Source: Sphingomonas hankookensis
Lineage (GTDB): Bacteria > Pseudomonadota > Alphaproteobacteria > Sphingomonadales > Sphingomonadaceae
Length of the DNA: 64,000 bases
Assembly: GCF_022664465.1 (NCBI RefSeq)
Contig: NZ_JAKREV010000001.1
Location: 434,001 to 498,000 of the forward strand
Direction: 5' to 3'
Part shown: positions 36,351 through 44,092 of the stretch, piece by piece
Layout of the letters: every line of letters begins with the position of its first letter
Position numbering within the stretch: position 1 is the first letter of the stretch
Made by a program: the position numbers and the translations under genes
The notes under the pieces: generated by a model
What the model was told of the DNA's origin: nothing
What the model saw: the letters and a program-made list of their open reading frames with translations, nothing else
The model's database searches: none

Positions 36351-36896
36351 GTGCAAATAGTCGAAGAACAGGCGTTGCGGTCGCGCACTGCCGCGATTGT
36401 GCTGGACTGGGCGGCGGAGCGCCAGCCGCCTTTCTCCGGTGAGGGCAAGGCGGACTATGCCGACGCCATTGTCGCCGCGCATGTGGTTGCCGACGAAGCG
36501 CGACTGAACCTGCACCGCTGGATCGACGCGGCGCGTAGGGCAGACCTGAGCTGGACCGAGATCGGCGACGCGCTGGGCATCAGCAAGCAGGCGGCGCAGC
36601 AGCGTTTCCGGCGACTGGCCAGCGAGGGCGTCGATGCCGAGGCGGATGGCGCGACGTTCGTGCGTACCGGGGCGACCGCGTTCAACGAGATGCGGATCCT
36701 GGCCGAAGAGGGCCGTCGCGGGAACGAGCTGGTCGCGCTGGGCGTGCTGACGCTGACCTTGCGACCGAGCGACCGGGTTTGGGAATATTGCCGGCGGATC
36801 GGCACCGGGAGCGACTCCGCGCGGCTGGAGGCGCAGGGTTGGGTGCATGTCGGCAGTTACCTGCCGTTCCATTATTACAAGCGAGCGGTTGGGTAG
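36351..36896 (+). CDS. HTH (sigma-70 region-4-like) DNA-binding protein
   Basis: 181 aa from GTG 36351; GGAGGA at 36341-36346 fits with five bases spacing. An N-terminal helical part, then LSWTEIGDALGISKQAAQQRFRRL (about residues 66-89), a sigma-region-4 type helix-turn-helix, then a C-terminal domain ending YLPFHYYKRAVG. Not a full sigma factor: no region 2 is present. A stand-alone transcriptional regulator is the likeliest role. A repeat array sits upstream. Confidence 0.75.
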   Translation: MQIVEEQALRSRTAAIVLDWAAERQPPFSGEGKADYADAIVAAHVVADEARLNLHRWIDAARRADLSWTEIGDALGISKQAAQQRFRRLASEGVDAEADGATFVRTGATAFNEMRILAEEGRRGNELVALGVLTLTLRPSDRVWEYCRRIGTGSDSARLEAQGWVHVGSYLPFHYYKRAVG

Positions 36897-37301
36897 TGGC
36901 GGTTGCGCTGGGTCGCGGGCAAGGGACAGGGCCGGGATTAACGTCGACTGGTCGCGCTGAGTAAGAGCTGAGCGCTTCGGCTGCCTGCCTGCGGCGGGCG
37001 CTCAAGGCAGGCCTTGGTGCTGCCCACCGAAATTGAAGACCTCTATCCCTGAACGGTCCTCCTATACGCCCTTTCGACAAGCTTAAGGGCTACTCAGGAC
37101 GAACGGTCGTCGCGGTGGGTGATGCCCACCTCTACCATCCCGTCTGGTTCGAGCAGCTTCGAGCTTGTCGAGAAGCGTCCGTCGAGAACGGGTTGCCTGG
37201 AGCACCCCCTTCTCGACTTCGGTTGTCGACAGGCTCGAACCTCCGCCCGAAGCAAACGGGGGGAGCGGATGGAAGTTGGAAGAAGAAGGCGTGAAGCCCC
37301 C
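36897..37301. other. 405-bp region between the HTH gene and ilvE
   Basis: No supported gene. It holds two palindromic repeat units of the TTCGACAAGCTT... type: GAACGGT...ACGAACGGT at 37051-37107, and GGTTCGAG...CTCGAACC at 37146-37242. Confidence 0.6.
37146..37242. repeat. TTCGAGCTTGTCGAGAAG / CTTCTCGAC...GCTCGAACC inverted repeat
   Basis: Arm GCTTCGAGCTTGTCGAGAAG and, inverted, CTTCTCGACTTCGGTTGTCG with AGGCTCGAACC. Loop about 25 bases. Related sequence CCTTTCGACAAGCTTAAGGG lies at 37070-37089. Confidence 0.7.
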
Positions 37302-38390
37302 TCACCCGATCCGCTGCATCCACCCATGCGGATCGTTGCTCCGCCCACGCTGGATATCGGTCAGCTGCTTGAGCAGCGCCTGCGTCCGTTCGCCCGGCTG
37401 GCCGTCGCCGATCTGGAACGCGAAGTCCGCCGAGGACACCTTGCCGATCGGGGTCACCACCGCGGCGGTGCCGCATGCGAATGCCTCGACCAAACGACCG
37501 CTGGCGGCATCGGCGTGCCACTGGTCGATCGAATAGCGTTCCTCGCGCACCGTGATCCCCTGATCGCGCGCCAGCGTCAGGATCGAATCGCGGGTGATGC
37601 CGGGCAGGATCGTGCCGGTCAGCGGTGGCGTCACCATCGTGCCGTCGTCGAACACAAAGAAAATGTTCATGCCGCCCAGTTCCTCGACCCAGCGACGTTC
37701 GGTCGCATCGAGGAACACGACCTGATCGCACCCCTGCCGGATCGCTTCCGACTGGGCGAGCAGGCTGGCGGCATAGTTGCCGCCGCACTTCGCATCGCCC
37801 GTGCCGCCGGGCGCGGCGCGGGTGAATTCTTTCGACACCCAGAGCGAGATGCTCTTCGCGCCGCCCGGCCAATAATTGCCGACCGCGGAAGCGATGACGC
37901 AGTAGAGATATTCGGCCGACGGCTTCACGCCGAGGAACGTCTCCGACGCGATCATGAACGGGCGGAGATAGAGGGCGCTGCCCTCCCCGGCCGGAATCCA
38001 GTCACGCTCGGCCAGCGTCAGTTCGCGACACGACGCGACGAACAGTTCCTCGGGCAGTTCGGCCATGGCAAGGCGCTTTGCCGAGCGACGAAAACGCGCG
38101 GCATTCTGCTCCGCACGGAACAGCGCGACGCCGCCATCGGGCAGGGTATAGGCTTTCAGCCCTTCGAAGATTTCCTGTGCGTAGTGGAGGACCGCGGCGG
38201 CGGGGTCCATGACGATCGGCGCGCGCGCGGTGATCTTAGCGTCGTACCAGCCCTTGTCCTCCGACCAGCGCATCGTCGCCATATGGTCGGTGAAGACGCG
38301 CCCAAAGCCCGGATTTACGATCCGCGCCGCCCGCTCGCTCGCCGTGACCGGCGTCGCATGGGGTTCGAAGGCGAAGGTCGGCTGCGTCAT
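37302..38390 (-). CDS. ilvE: Branched-chain amino acid aminotransferase
   Basis: 362 aa, class IV PLP enzyme transaminating Leu, Ile and Val. PLP lysine in GDAKCGGNYAASLLAQ, ALYLRPFMIASE, GTGDAKCG and MNIFFVFDDG identify the eukaryote-like BCAT subgroup. Start ATG 38388-38390, MTQPTFAFE. It diverges from the MarR-type regulator, only 40 bp away, so that regulator may affect it. Confidence 0.94.
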   Translation of the reverse strand: MTQPTFAFEPHATPVTASERAARIVNPGFGRVFTDHMATMRWSEDKGWYDAKITARAPIVMDPAAAVLHYAQEIFEGLKAYTLPDGGVALFRAEQNAARFRRSAKRLAMAELPEELFVASCRELTLAERDWIPAGEGSALYLRPFMIASETFLGVKPSAEYLYCVIASAVGNYWPGGAKSISLWVSKEFTRAAPGGTGDAKCGGNYAASLLAQSEAIRQGCDQVVFLDATERRWVEELGGMNIFFVFDDGTMVTPPLTGTILPGITRDSILTLARDQGITVREERYSIDQWHADAASGRLVEAFACGTAAVVTPIGKVSSADFAFQIGDGQPGERTQALLKQLTDIQRGRSNDPHGWMQRIG

Positions 38391-38430
38391 GGCGTCCTCA
38401 TGGATGAATGCTTGCGGTGGCGTAGGCCGG

Positions 38431-38952
38431 ATGGCAGAAATGGTCAACATGACTGCCCCAATATCGCCCGCCCAACCCATGGCCGCCTCCGCGCTGTTCC
38501 TGCGCGAAGCCGAGGTGCGGCGCGGGATCGAGCTGTTATATTTCGGCTATAGCCACCTGACGCGGACGATCGACGAGGAATTGGCAGCGCAGAATCTGGG
38601 GCGGGCGCATCACCGGGCGCTGTATTTCATCGCGCGGCGGCCCGACCTCTCGGTCAGCGAGCTGCTGCGGCTGCTGGCGATCACGAAACAGTCGCTCGGA
38701 CGGGTGCTGAACGATCTTTCCGCGCGCGGGCTGGTCGAAAGCCGGGCGGGCGATCGCGATGCGCGGCAGCGGCTGTTGAAGCTGACGGCCGATGGCGCGG
38801 CGCTGGAGGCGCGGCTGTACGAAATGCTGAACGCGAAACTGTCGCGGGCCTATTCGGGAGCGGGGCAGGAAGCGGTCAGCGGCTTCTGGGCAGTGCTGGA
38901 GGGGCTGATCCCGGCGGGTGACAAGGCGGCGGTGGCGGCGCTGGGGCGGTAG
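38431..38952 (+). CDS. MarR-family transcriptional regulator
   Basis: 173 aa. Winged-HTH core LSVSELLRLLAITKQSLGRV, then LSARGLVESRAGDRDARQRL (about residues 76-110), the MarR signature including the DxRxxR wing. N-terminal helix FGYSHLTRTIDEELAAQNLG is typical. In-frame ATGs at 38431, 38440 and 38449 make the exact start uncertain. Divergent from ilvE. Confidence 0.88.
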   Translation: MAEMVNMTAPISPAQPMAASALFLREAEVRRGIELLYFGYSHLTRTIDEELAAQNLGRAHHRALYFIARRPDLSVSELLRLLAITKQSLGRVLNDLSARGLVESRAGDRDARQRLLKLTADGAALEARLYEMLNAKLSRAYSGAGQEAVSGFWAVLEGLIPAGDKAAVAALGR

Positions 38953-38984
38953 GGTTTGCCAAACACCTCGCGTCCTCATCGATT

Positions 38985-39080
38985 CACCCTCACCCTTCCG
39001 CGGCTTCGCCGCTCCCTCCCTCTCCCGCCGGGAGAGGGAAGGGGCCCACCCGGCGGAGCCGGGTGGGAAGGGTGAGGGTG
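38985..39080. repeat. CACCCTCACCCTTCC...GGAAGGGTGAGGGTG inverted repeat, copy 2
   Basis: A nearly perfect large palindrome: outer arms CACCCTCACCCTTCC/GGAAGGGTGAGGGTG, inner CCCTCTCCCGCCGGGAGAGG. It lies between the converging marR-type gene and proC and could end both transcripts. Confidence 0.85.
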
Positions 39081-39089
39081 ATCGCCGAC

Positions 39090-39893
39090 CTACCCCCGTG
39101 CTTCCGCCGCCATCTCCGCATTGCGCCGTTCGGACGCGGCGAGCGTGGCGGCCATCAAGCGCTTGAGCGCATCGCCATCGTCAAGCACGTTCAACCCCTG
39201 CCGCGTCGATCCGCCGGGACTCGCGACGCGGTCGGCCAGGGCCGCGGGGGATGCGTCCGCGCCAGCAGCCATCGTCGCCGACCCCTGTACCGTGGCGATG
39301 GCGAGGCGCTGCGCCTGATCGGCGGGCAGGCCGAGCGTGGTACCGGCGGCAGCCATCGCGTCGATGAAGCGGAACACGAAGCCGGGGCCGCAGCCCGACA
39401 GCGCGGTGACGGCGTCGAACAGCGCGGCGTCCTCGATCCATTCGACCAGCCCGAGCGGGGCCATCAGGTCGGCGGCCAGGGTTTTGGCGGCTTTATCGGT
39501 CCCATGCGAATGCAGCGTCACCACCCCCTGCCCGATCGCGACCGGCAGATTGGGCATGGCGCGAACGATGGTGGCGACGTCGAACCGATGGGCAAGCGCC
39601 GCTTCGTCGACCCCGGCGAGGATCGAGATCAGCAGCCCGGCACCGGCGATGCGCGGCGCGAGGTCAGGTGCGACCTGATCGAGCTGTTGCGGCTTGACCG
39701 CCAGTACGACGATCGCGGGCATGCCTTCCGGCATCGTCGTGGCGTGGGTGACGCCGGCCGGCAGGTCGCGCGCGGAACGGGTAACGACGGTCATCGCCGC
39801 CGGATCGATCCCGTCGGCGATCCAGCGCGTCAGCATCGCGCCGCCCATATTGCCGCAACCGATCAACCAGAGCGGTCCGGGCAAGTGCGTCAC
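39090..39893 (-). CDS. proC: Pyrroline-5-carboxylate reductase
   Basis: A 267-aa NAD(P)H-dependent enzyme for the last step of proline synthesis. Rossmann motif WLIGCGNMGGAM near residues 9-20, MPNLPVAIGQG, and the C-terminal signature SGCGPGFVFRFIDAM and VASPGGSTRQGL are intact. Start GTG 39891-39893 overlaps the YbjN-domain stop as GTGA, indicating coupled translation. Confidence 0.94.
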   Translation of the reverse strand: MTHLPGPLWLIGCGNMGGAMLTRWIADGIDPAAMTVVTRSARDLPAGVTHATTMPEGMPAIVVLAVKPQQLDQVAPDLAPRIAGAGLLISILAGVDEAALAHRFDVATIVRAMPNLPVAIGQGVVTLHSHGTDKAAKTLAADLMAPLGLVEWIEDAALFDAVTALSGCGPGFVFRFIDAMAAAGTTLGLPADQAQRLAIATVQGSATMAAGADASPAALADRVASPGGSTRQGLNVLDDGDALKRLMAATLAASERRNAEMAAEARG

Positions 39894-40390
39894 GCCTCGC
39901 CCTGCGTCTCGATCATCGACGCGGCGATCGCTTCCTTCGGCGTCTTGCCGCCCCACAGGACGAACTGGAACACCGGGTAGAAGCGCTCGCATTCGTCGAT
40001 CGCGGCGTCGATCATCAGCTCGGCCTGATCGATCGTCAGCACCGGTTCCTCGCCCAGCATCGCGGCGTGGCGATAGAGCAGGATGCCGCTCGACGACCAT
40101 AGTTCGAAATGGCCGATCCACAGCTGTTCGTTGATGAGGCCGATCGTCTCATAGATCGCCGCGCGGCGTTCGTCGGCGACGCGGACGTCGGGCAGCGCGA
40201 GGAATTGCAGCACCCCATCCTCCCCGCGCCAGATCGCGCGGAGTTCGAACTCGGTCCAGCTGCCCTTCACATTGGCGACGATCTCGTCGCCGTCGCGCTC
40301 GTGCTTCCACCCGTGCGCCGCGAAATAGCGCTCCAGCGTATCGATCGGCACGGCGTCATCGCCGTCCTCTTCCACTTCGTCCAATATCAT
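39890..40390 (-). CDS. YbjN-domain protein
   Basis: 166 aa. An acidic N-terminus (MILDEVEEDGDDA) followed by DTLERYFAAHGWKHERDGDE and LPDVRVADERRAAIYETIGL, IGHFELW and LYRHAAMLG, which define the YbjN (type III secretion chaperone-like) family. Role unknown. ATG 40388-40390 has GAGGTGGGG upstream; GTG 40424-40426 would add 12 residues without a good site. Joined to proC. Confidence 0.85.
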   Translation of the reverse strand: MILDEVEEDGDDAVPIDTLERYFAAHGWKHERDGDEIVANVKGSWTEFELRAIWRGEDGVLQFLALPDVRVADERRAAIYETIGLINEQLWIGHFELWSSSGILLYRHAAMLGEEPVLTIDQAELMIDAAIDECERFYPVFQFVLWGGKTPKEAIAASMIETQGEA

Positions 40391-40452
40391 CCCCACCTCT
40401 GTAGCCGCTCGCGTTGCCCCCGTCACGCGTCACGGCGTGGGGACTGGCGCGA

Positions 40453-40749
40453 TCAGAGCGCGCCTTCGCCGGCACCCGGGCTGTCGGCCGGTTCACGGTC
40501 GAGCGGCGCGGTCTTGCCCTCCAGCGCGTTGAGCCGGGCGCGCAGGGCGTCGGCTTCGTCGCGGGCGGCAACCGCCATCGCCTTCACTACTTCAAATTCG
40601 TCGCGGCTGACGAAGTCCATGCCACCGAGGAAGGTCTTGGCCCGCTCGCGTGCCGCGGCCTCGCCCTCCCGCGCCATGCCGGCGATGGTGCCGGCCGCGC
40701 CGTTCACGAACTTGGCGAAATCGTCGAACAGGCGATTGTCGGACTGCAT
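40453..40749 (-). CDS. ubiK: BMFP-domain protein (UbiK/YqiC-like)
   Basis: 98 aa. NRLFDDFAKFVNGAAGTIAG, then REGEAAARERAKTFLGGMDFVSRDEFEVVK and a coiled coil (ADALRARLNALE), matching the BMFP/UbiK family that assists aerobic ubiquinone synthesis and binds membranes. Acidic tail. Start ATG 40747-40749, MQSDNR. Probably transcribed with tspO upstream. Confidence 0.85.
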   Translation of the reverse strand: MQSDNRLFDDFAKFVNGAAGTIAGMAREGEAAARERAKTFLGGMDFVSRDEFEVVKAMAVAARDEADALRARLNALEGKTAPLDREPADSPGAGEGAL

Positions 40750-40795
40750 GGAAAATCCTTCCGGTTGGTCGGGCGACGGATACGCCCGCCCCGCT

Positions 40796-41350
40796 CTAAA
40801 GTGCGATTTGGGTGGAATGGGCCGGCGGCACAAGGGTTTCGGCGTTCGGATTGCGCCGATCGATCTGCCAGTTGAGCGCCGACGCGATCACCAGCCACAC
40901 CAGATACGGCACCAGCAGCCACGCCGCGATCGGCCGGACACGGCCGAAGGCGAAGGTCGTGGCGGTGGCCGTCACGAACAGCGCGAGGATCAGGTACAGC
41001 GCCCACGTCACCTGATGCGCACCGAAGAACAACGGCGACCAGACGAGGTTCATCGCCAGCTGCACCACGAACAGCGCGACCGCGATCCCCCGCCCGCGCG
41101 CGCCGCGGGCGTTCAGCACGACGGCCAGCGCAAAGCCCATCAGCAGGTACAGGATCGTCCAGACGACCGGAAACGCCCAGTTGGGCGGCCGGATCGCCGG
41201 CAGGTCGAGCATCCGGTACCAGCCATTCGCGCCCCCCGCGACGACCAGCTGCCCCGACGTGAACCCCAACAGCAGGACGGCGGGGACGCATACCACGGCC
41301 CGCCGCATAAACCCCGATCGCAACTGCCACTTCGACGCGATCTCGCTCAT
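40796..41350 (-). CDS. tspO: TspO/MBR family protein
   Basis: 184 aa, five TM helices. WYRMLDLPAIRPPNWAFPVVWTILYLLMG is the family core, with LNLVWSPLFFGAH and IASALNWQIDRRNPNA towards the end. Binds tetrapyrroles or other ligands in the outer membrane and is a stress or oxygen-related regulator in other bacteria. ATG 41348-41350 has GGGGGACGGG before it. Confidence 0.93.
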   Translation of the reverse strand: MSEIASKWQLRSGFMRRAVVCVPAVLLLGFTSGQLVVAGGANGWYRMLDLPAIRPPNWAFPVVWTILYLLMGFALAVVLNARGARGRGIAVALFVVQLAMNLVWSPLFFGAHQVTWALYLILALFVTATATTFAFGRVRPIAAWLLVPYLVWLVIASALNWQIDRRNPNAETLVPPAHSTQIAL

Positions 41351-41389
41351 CCCGTCCCCCAGCACAGGCAGCACCCGTCGCGCTGCCGT

Positions 41390-42178
41390 TCAGGGCGCAT
41401 TGCTTGGTATGTGCGGTGAATCATTGCAAGACAAACCGCCTGATTCGGGTGCGTTCGCCGCGATCAGGAACTCGATATTGCCTTCGGGACCAGTAATCGG
41501 GCTGCGATCGACCCCTTCGACCTGCCAGCCGAGGCCGGTCAACCATGCGGCGACTTCTTCGCATACGCGGATATGGATTGCGGGATCGCGAACGACACCG
41601 CCCTTGCCCACCTCGTCACGTCCCGCTTCGAACTGCGGCTTGATCAGCGCGAGCAGGCGGCCGCCGGGCTTCACGAAGCGCAACGGGACCGCCAGCACCT
41701 TCGACAGCGCGATGAAGCTGGCGTCGCACACGACCAGATCCATCGGTTCGGTGATATGGGTCTCGGTCAGCAGACGGGCGCTCAGCTGTTCCAGCACGAC
41801 GACGCGCGGGTCCTGACGCAGCTTCCACGCCAGCTGGTTGGTACCGCTGTCGACGGCATAGACGCGTTCGGCCCCCCGGCTGAGCAGTACATCGGTGAAG
41901 CCGCCGGTCGACGACCCGACATCGATCGCCACCGCCCGCGCGACGTCCCAGCCGAAATGATCGAGCCCGTGCGCCAGCTTTATGCCGCCCCGCGAAACCC
42001 ATGGGTGATCCCGCCCGCGGACGTCGAACGCGACGTCGTCGGCGAATTGCTGTCCGGGTTTGTCGACCTTGCGATCGCCGACGAACACCAGCCCGGCCAT
42101 GATCAGCGCCTGCGCCCGCGTCCGGCTTTCGGCCAGGCCGCGATCGACGAGCATCTGATCCGCACGTTGTTTTGCCAT
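41390..42178 (-). CDS. tlyA: TlyA-family rRNA 2'-O-methyltransferase / hemolysin-like
   Basis: 262 aa. N-terminal S4 RNA-binding domain RADQMLVDRGLAESRTRAQA, then a FtsJ-like domain with SAM motif DVGSSTGGFTDVLL and catalytic region VVCDASFIAL. TlyA methylates 16S and 23S rRNA in other bacteria. ATG 42176-42178 (MAKQRAD). Often sits after dxs; here dxs is 2 kb away. Divergent from the RBBP9-type hydrolase. Confidence 0.93.
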   Translation of the reverse strand: MAKQRADQMLVDRGLAESRTRAQALIMAGLVFVGDRKVDKPGQQFADDVAFDVRGRDHPWVSRGGIKLAHGLDHFGWDVARAVAIDVGSSTGGFTDVLLSRGAERVYAVDSGTNQLAWKLRQDPRVVVLEQLSARLLTETHITEPMDLVVCDASFIALSKVLAVPLRFVKPGGRLLALIKPQFEAGRDEVGKGGVVRDPAIHIRVCEEVAAWLTGLGWQVEGVDRSPITGPEGNIEFLIAANAPESGGLSCNDSPHIPSNAP

Positions 42179-42274
42179 GGCCCCGCATGGCGCGGCTTTC
42201 CGCCGGTCGCAAGCCGTCATCACTTGGTCGATCGCCTATTGCCTATTGGATAAGTAGGAATATGTTGAGGGTCA

Positions 42275-42325
42275 GGAAGCCGGCCCGGACCCGATCCTTC
42301 CCCCTAAGCTGACGGGCCGGCTTCC
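42275..42325. repeat. Strong 13-bp-stem inverted repeat in the 5' region of the RBBP9-type hydrolase gene
   Basis: GGAAGCCGGCCCG (42275-42287) pairs perfectly with CGGGCCGGCTTCC (42313-42325); loop of 25 bases contains CCTTCCCCCTAAG. It lies between tlyA (divergent) and the hydrolase ATG at 42360, so it may be an RNA hairpin in the leader, a terminator or a small RNA. No clear poly-T follows on the plus strand (CAACG). Confidence 0.8.
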
Positions 42326-42359
42326 AACGTTTCGAACCACGATGCGCAGGAGAGCGACG

Positions 42360-43028
42360 ATGGGACAATTCTCGACGCCCCCGACCAGTATGCCGACCGT
42401 GCTGACCGTGCCGGGGCTGAACGGCTCCGGCCCGTCGCATTGGCAGACGCTGTGGGAACAGTCGCGGCCGGATACGGCACGCGTCGAACTGGGCCTGTGG
42501 TCGCGCCCCTTGCGCAACGCATGGGTGACGAAGCTCGATCAGGCGATCCGACAGGCGCAGGCGCCGGTCGTGCTGGCCGCGCATTCGCTCGGCTGCCTTG
42601 CGGTGGCATGGTGGGCGCAGTTGTCGGGACAGCCTTATGGCTGGCCGGTGGCGGGAGCGCTGCTGGTGGCGCCGGCCGATGTCGATCGCGCCGGCGCACC
42701 GATCGAGTTGCAGGGGTTCGCCCCGACGCCGCGCTTCGCCCTGCCCTTCCCCTCGCTGGTGGTCGCGTCGACCGACGATCCGTGGGTGTCGATCGAGCGC
42801 GCGCATTCGATGGCGGTCGATTGGGGCAGCCATTTCGTCGACGCCGGCCCGCAGGGACATCTGAACGCCGCCAGCGGCATCGGCTGGTGGGAAGAGGGAC
42901 AGGAACTGCTCGACCGGGTGATCGCCGCATCGGGCGACGGCCATGGCCATGTCCGCAATCCCAGCGAAGCGCGATCGGTGCTGGCAATCAACGCGACCGA
43001 CGCGGCGCAGGGGCAGTTTCTGCGCTGA
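42360..43028 (+). CDS. RBBP9/YdeN-type alpha/beta hydrolase
   Basis: 222 aa from ATG 42360, with GGAG and spacing of five to nine. Opening VLTVPGLNGSGPSHWQTLWE, nucleophile Ser in LAAHSLGCLAVAWWA (GxSxG variant), an Asp in ASTDDPWVS and a His in GPQGHLNAASG complete the triad. Serine hydrolase of unknown substrate. Converges with vapC, one base between stop codons. Confidence 0.9.
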   Translation: MGQFSTPPTSMPTVLTVPGLNGSGPSHWQTLWEQSRPDTARVELGLWSRPLRNAWVTKLDQAIRQAQAPVVLAAHSLGCLAVAWWAQLSGQPYGWPVAGALLVAPADVDRAGAPIELQGFAPTPRFALPFPSLVVASTDDPWVSIERAHSMAVDWGSHFVDAGPQGHLNAASGIGWWEEGQELLDRVIAASGDGHGHVRNPSEARSVLAINATDAAQGQFLR

Positions 43029-43424
43029 TCAACGGAACGGGTTGGCGACCTCCAGCCGGGCATCGATCACGAGCCCGTGGTGGAGGTCCTCGCTCCACAA
43101 CCGGTCGCAGCCGGCGGAGAGCGCGGCTGCGACGATCATGCTGTCATAGATCGACAGGCGATAGCGTTCGGCGATGCGCAGACCGTCGCGGTGGATGGCG
43201 TCGGTCAGGGGTAGAATGCGCGACGTAGCCCGTCGGATCAGGTCGATCCGATTGTGCAACTCCAGCCAGTCGATGCGCTGTTTTCTCAGGGAGACGGCGG
43301 CAAATTCATTGAGGCTTTGAACGCTGATAACCGGCGTTCCATCCAGCAAGGGCAGCGCCGTGGCACGGCGACGGTCTTCCGCGAACGCGTAGAGAAGAAC
43401 GTTCGTGTCGAGAAACGCTGGCAT
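43029..43424 (-). CDS. vapC: PIN-domain (VapC-type) toxin
   Basis: 131 aa. Acidic residues D6 (FLDTNVLLYAF), E40 (SLNEFAA), D94 (IYDSMIVAAAL) and D113 (SEDLHHG) form the metal-binding site of PIN RNases. Overlaps its antitoxin by one base. Cleaves RNA, in the family usually tRNA or rRNA. The only toxin-antitoxin pair in the window. Confidence 0.92.
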   Translation of the reverse strand: MPAFLDTNVLLYAFAEDRRRATALPLLDGTPVISVQSLNEFAAVSLRKQRIDWLELHNRIDLIRRATSRILPLTDAIHRDGLRIAERYRLSIYDSMIVAAALSAGCDRLWSEDLHHGLVIDARLEVANPFR

Positions 43425-43648
43425 CAGCGGGCGTTCGCCTCTTCACGGTCGAACCGAAATCCTTCCGGCAACGGACGCGACAAGGCGCGAAACCGCGCCC
43501 AGAGCTCCGCAAGTTCCGCGTCGTTCAGGCGTTTGGGAACTTCGTTCCGCCGGACCTCGACGCTGTCGCCTTCGTGCAGGCCAAGTGTTTCAGCTACGTC
43601 TGCGGGGATGACGACGGCAAGGTTGTCGCCGATCTTTTCGACCTTCAC
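43424..43648 (-). CDS. AbrB/MazE-type antitoxin
   Basis: 74 aa. N-terminal SpoVT/AbrB fold VEKIGDNLAVVIPADVAETL with GLHEGDSVEVRR, then a basic-acidic C-terminal helix ALSRPLPEGFRFDREEANA that would wrap the toxin. Likely neutralises the PIN toxin and represses the operon. Stop overlaps the toxin start (TGATG). GAGAAG before the ATG. Confidence 0.9.
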   Translation of the reverse strand: MKVEKIGDNLAVVIPADVAETLGLHEGDSVEVRRNEVPKRLNDAELAELWARFRALSRPLPEGFRFDREEANAR

Positions 43649-43672
43649 CGGGCTTCTCCTTCGGCCGGCAAA

Positions 43673-44092
43673 TTACGCCGATGCGCGATGGCTGACAACC
43701 GACTCAAGATAAACAGCCAGGTCCCGAACATCCTTCATTGGCGGCAGTTCGACCGGATCGGCGGGCGTCGGCATCGCCAGCCCGAGCCGTTCCCAACCCG
43801 CCTCGACCAGGTCCGCGACCTCTTCCTCATCGATCATCAGGAAGCGCGCGAAATCGTCGTCGGGATGCGGAACGACACCCTGCCCATAATAAGGCGCGAC
43901 CAGTTCGCGGGTCAGCGCGGCGACCGTCGGCGACACGCCATTGCCCGCCAGCATCGCATCGAAATCCGCCTTGCTCCAGCCGGCGCGATACGCCTTCGCC
44001 TCGCGAAACCGGCGCCACATCCGCCAGTTGAACCAGCCGAGCGCGATCACCGCCAGCGCGATGATCGCTGCGGCCTTTTGCGGGCCGCTCAT
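43673..44092 (-). CDS. Membrane protein of unknown function downstream of dxs
   Basis: 139 aa. One N-terminal TM helix ([18 protein letters not shown]) and a cytoplasmic or periplasmic domain with [19 protein letters not shown] and [20 protein letters not shown]. No family recognised. Start ATG overlaps the dxs stop as ATGA, so translation is coupled to dxs. Function unknown. Confidence 0.75.
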   Translation of the reverse strand: MSGPQKAAAIIALAVIALGWFNWRMWRRFREAKAYRAGWSKADFDAMLAGNGVSPTVAALTRELVAPYYGQGVVPHPDDDFARFLMIDEEEVADLVEAGWERLGLAMPTPADPVELPPMKDVRDLAVYLESVVSHRASA

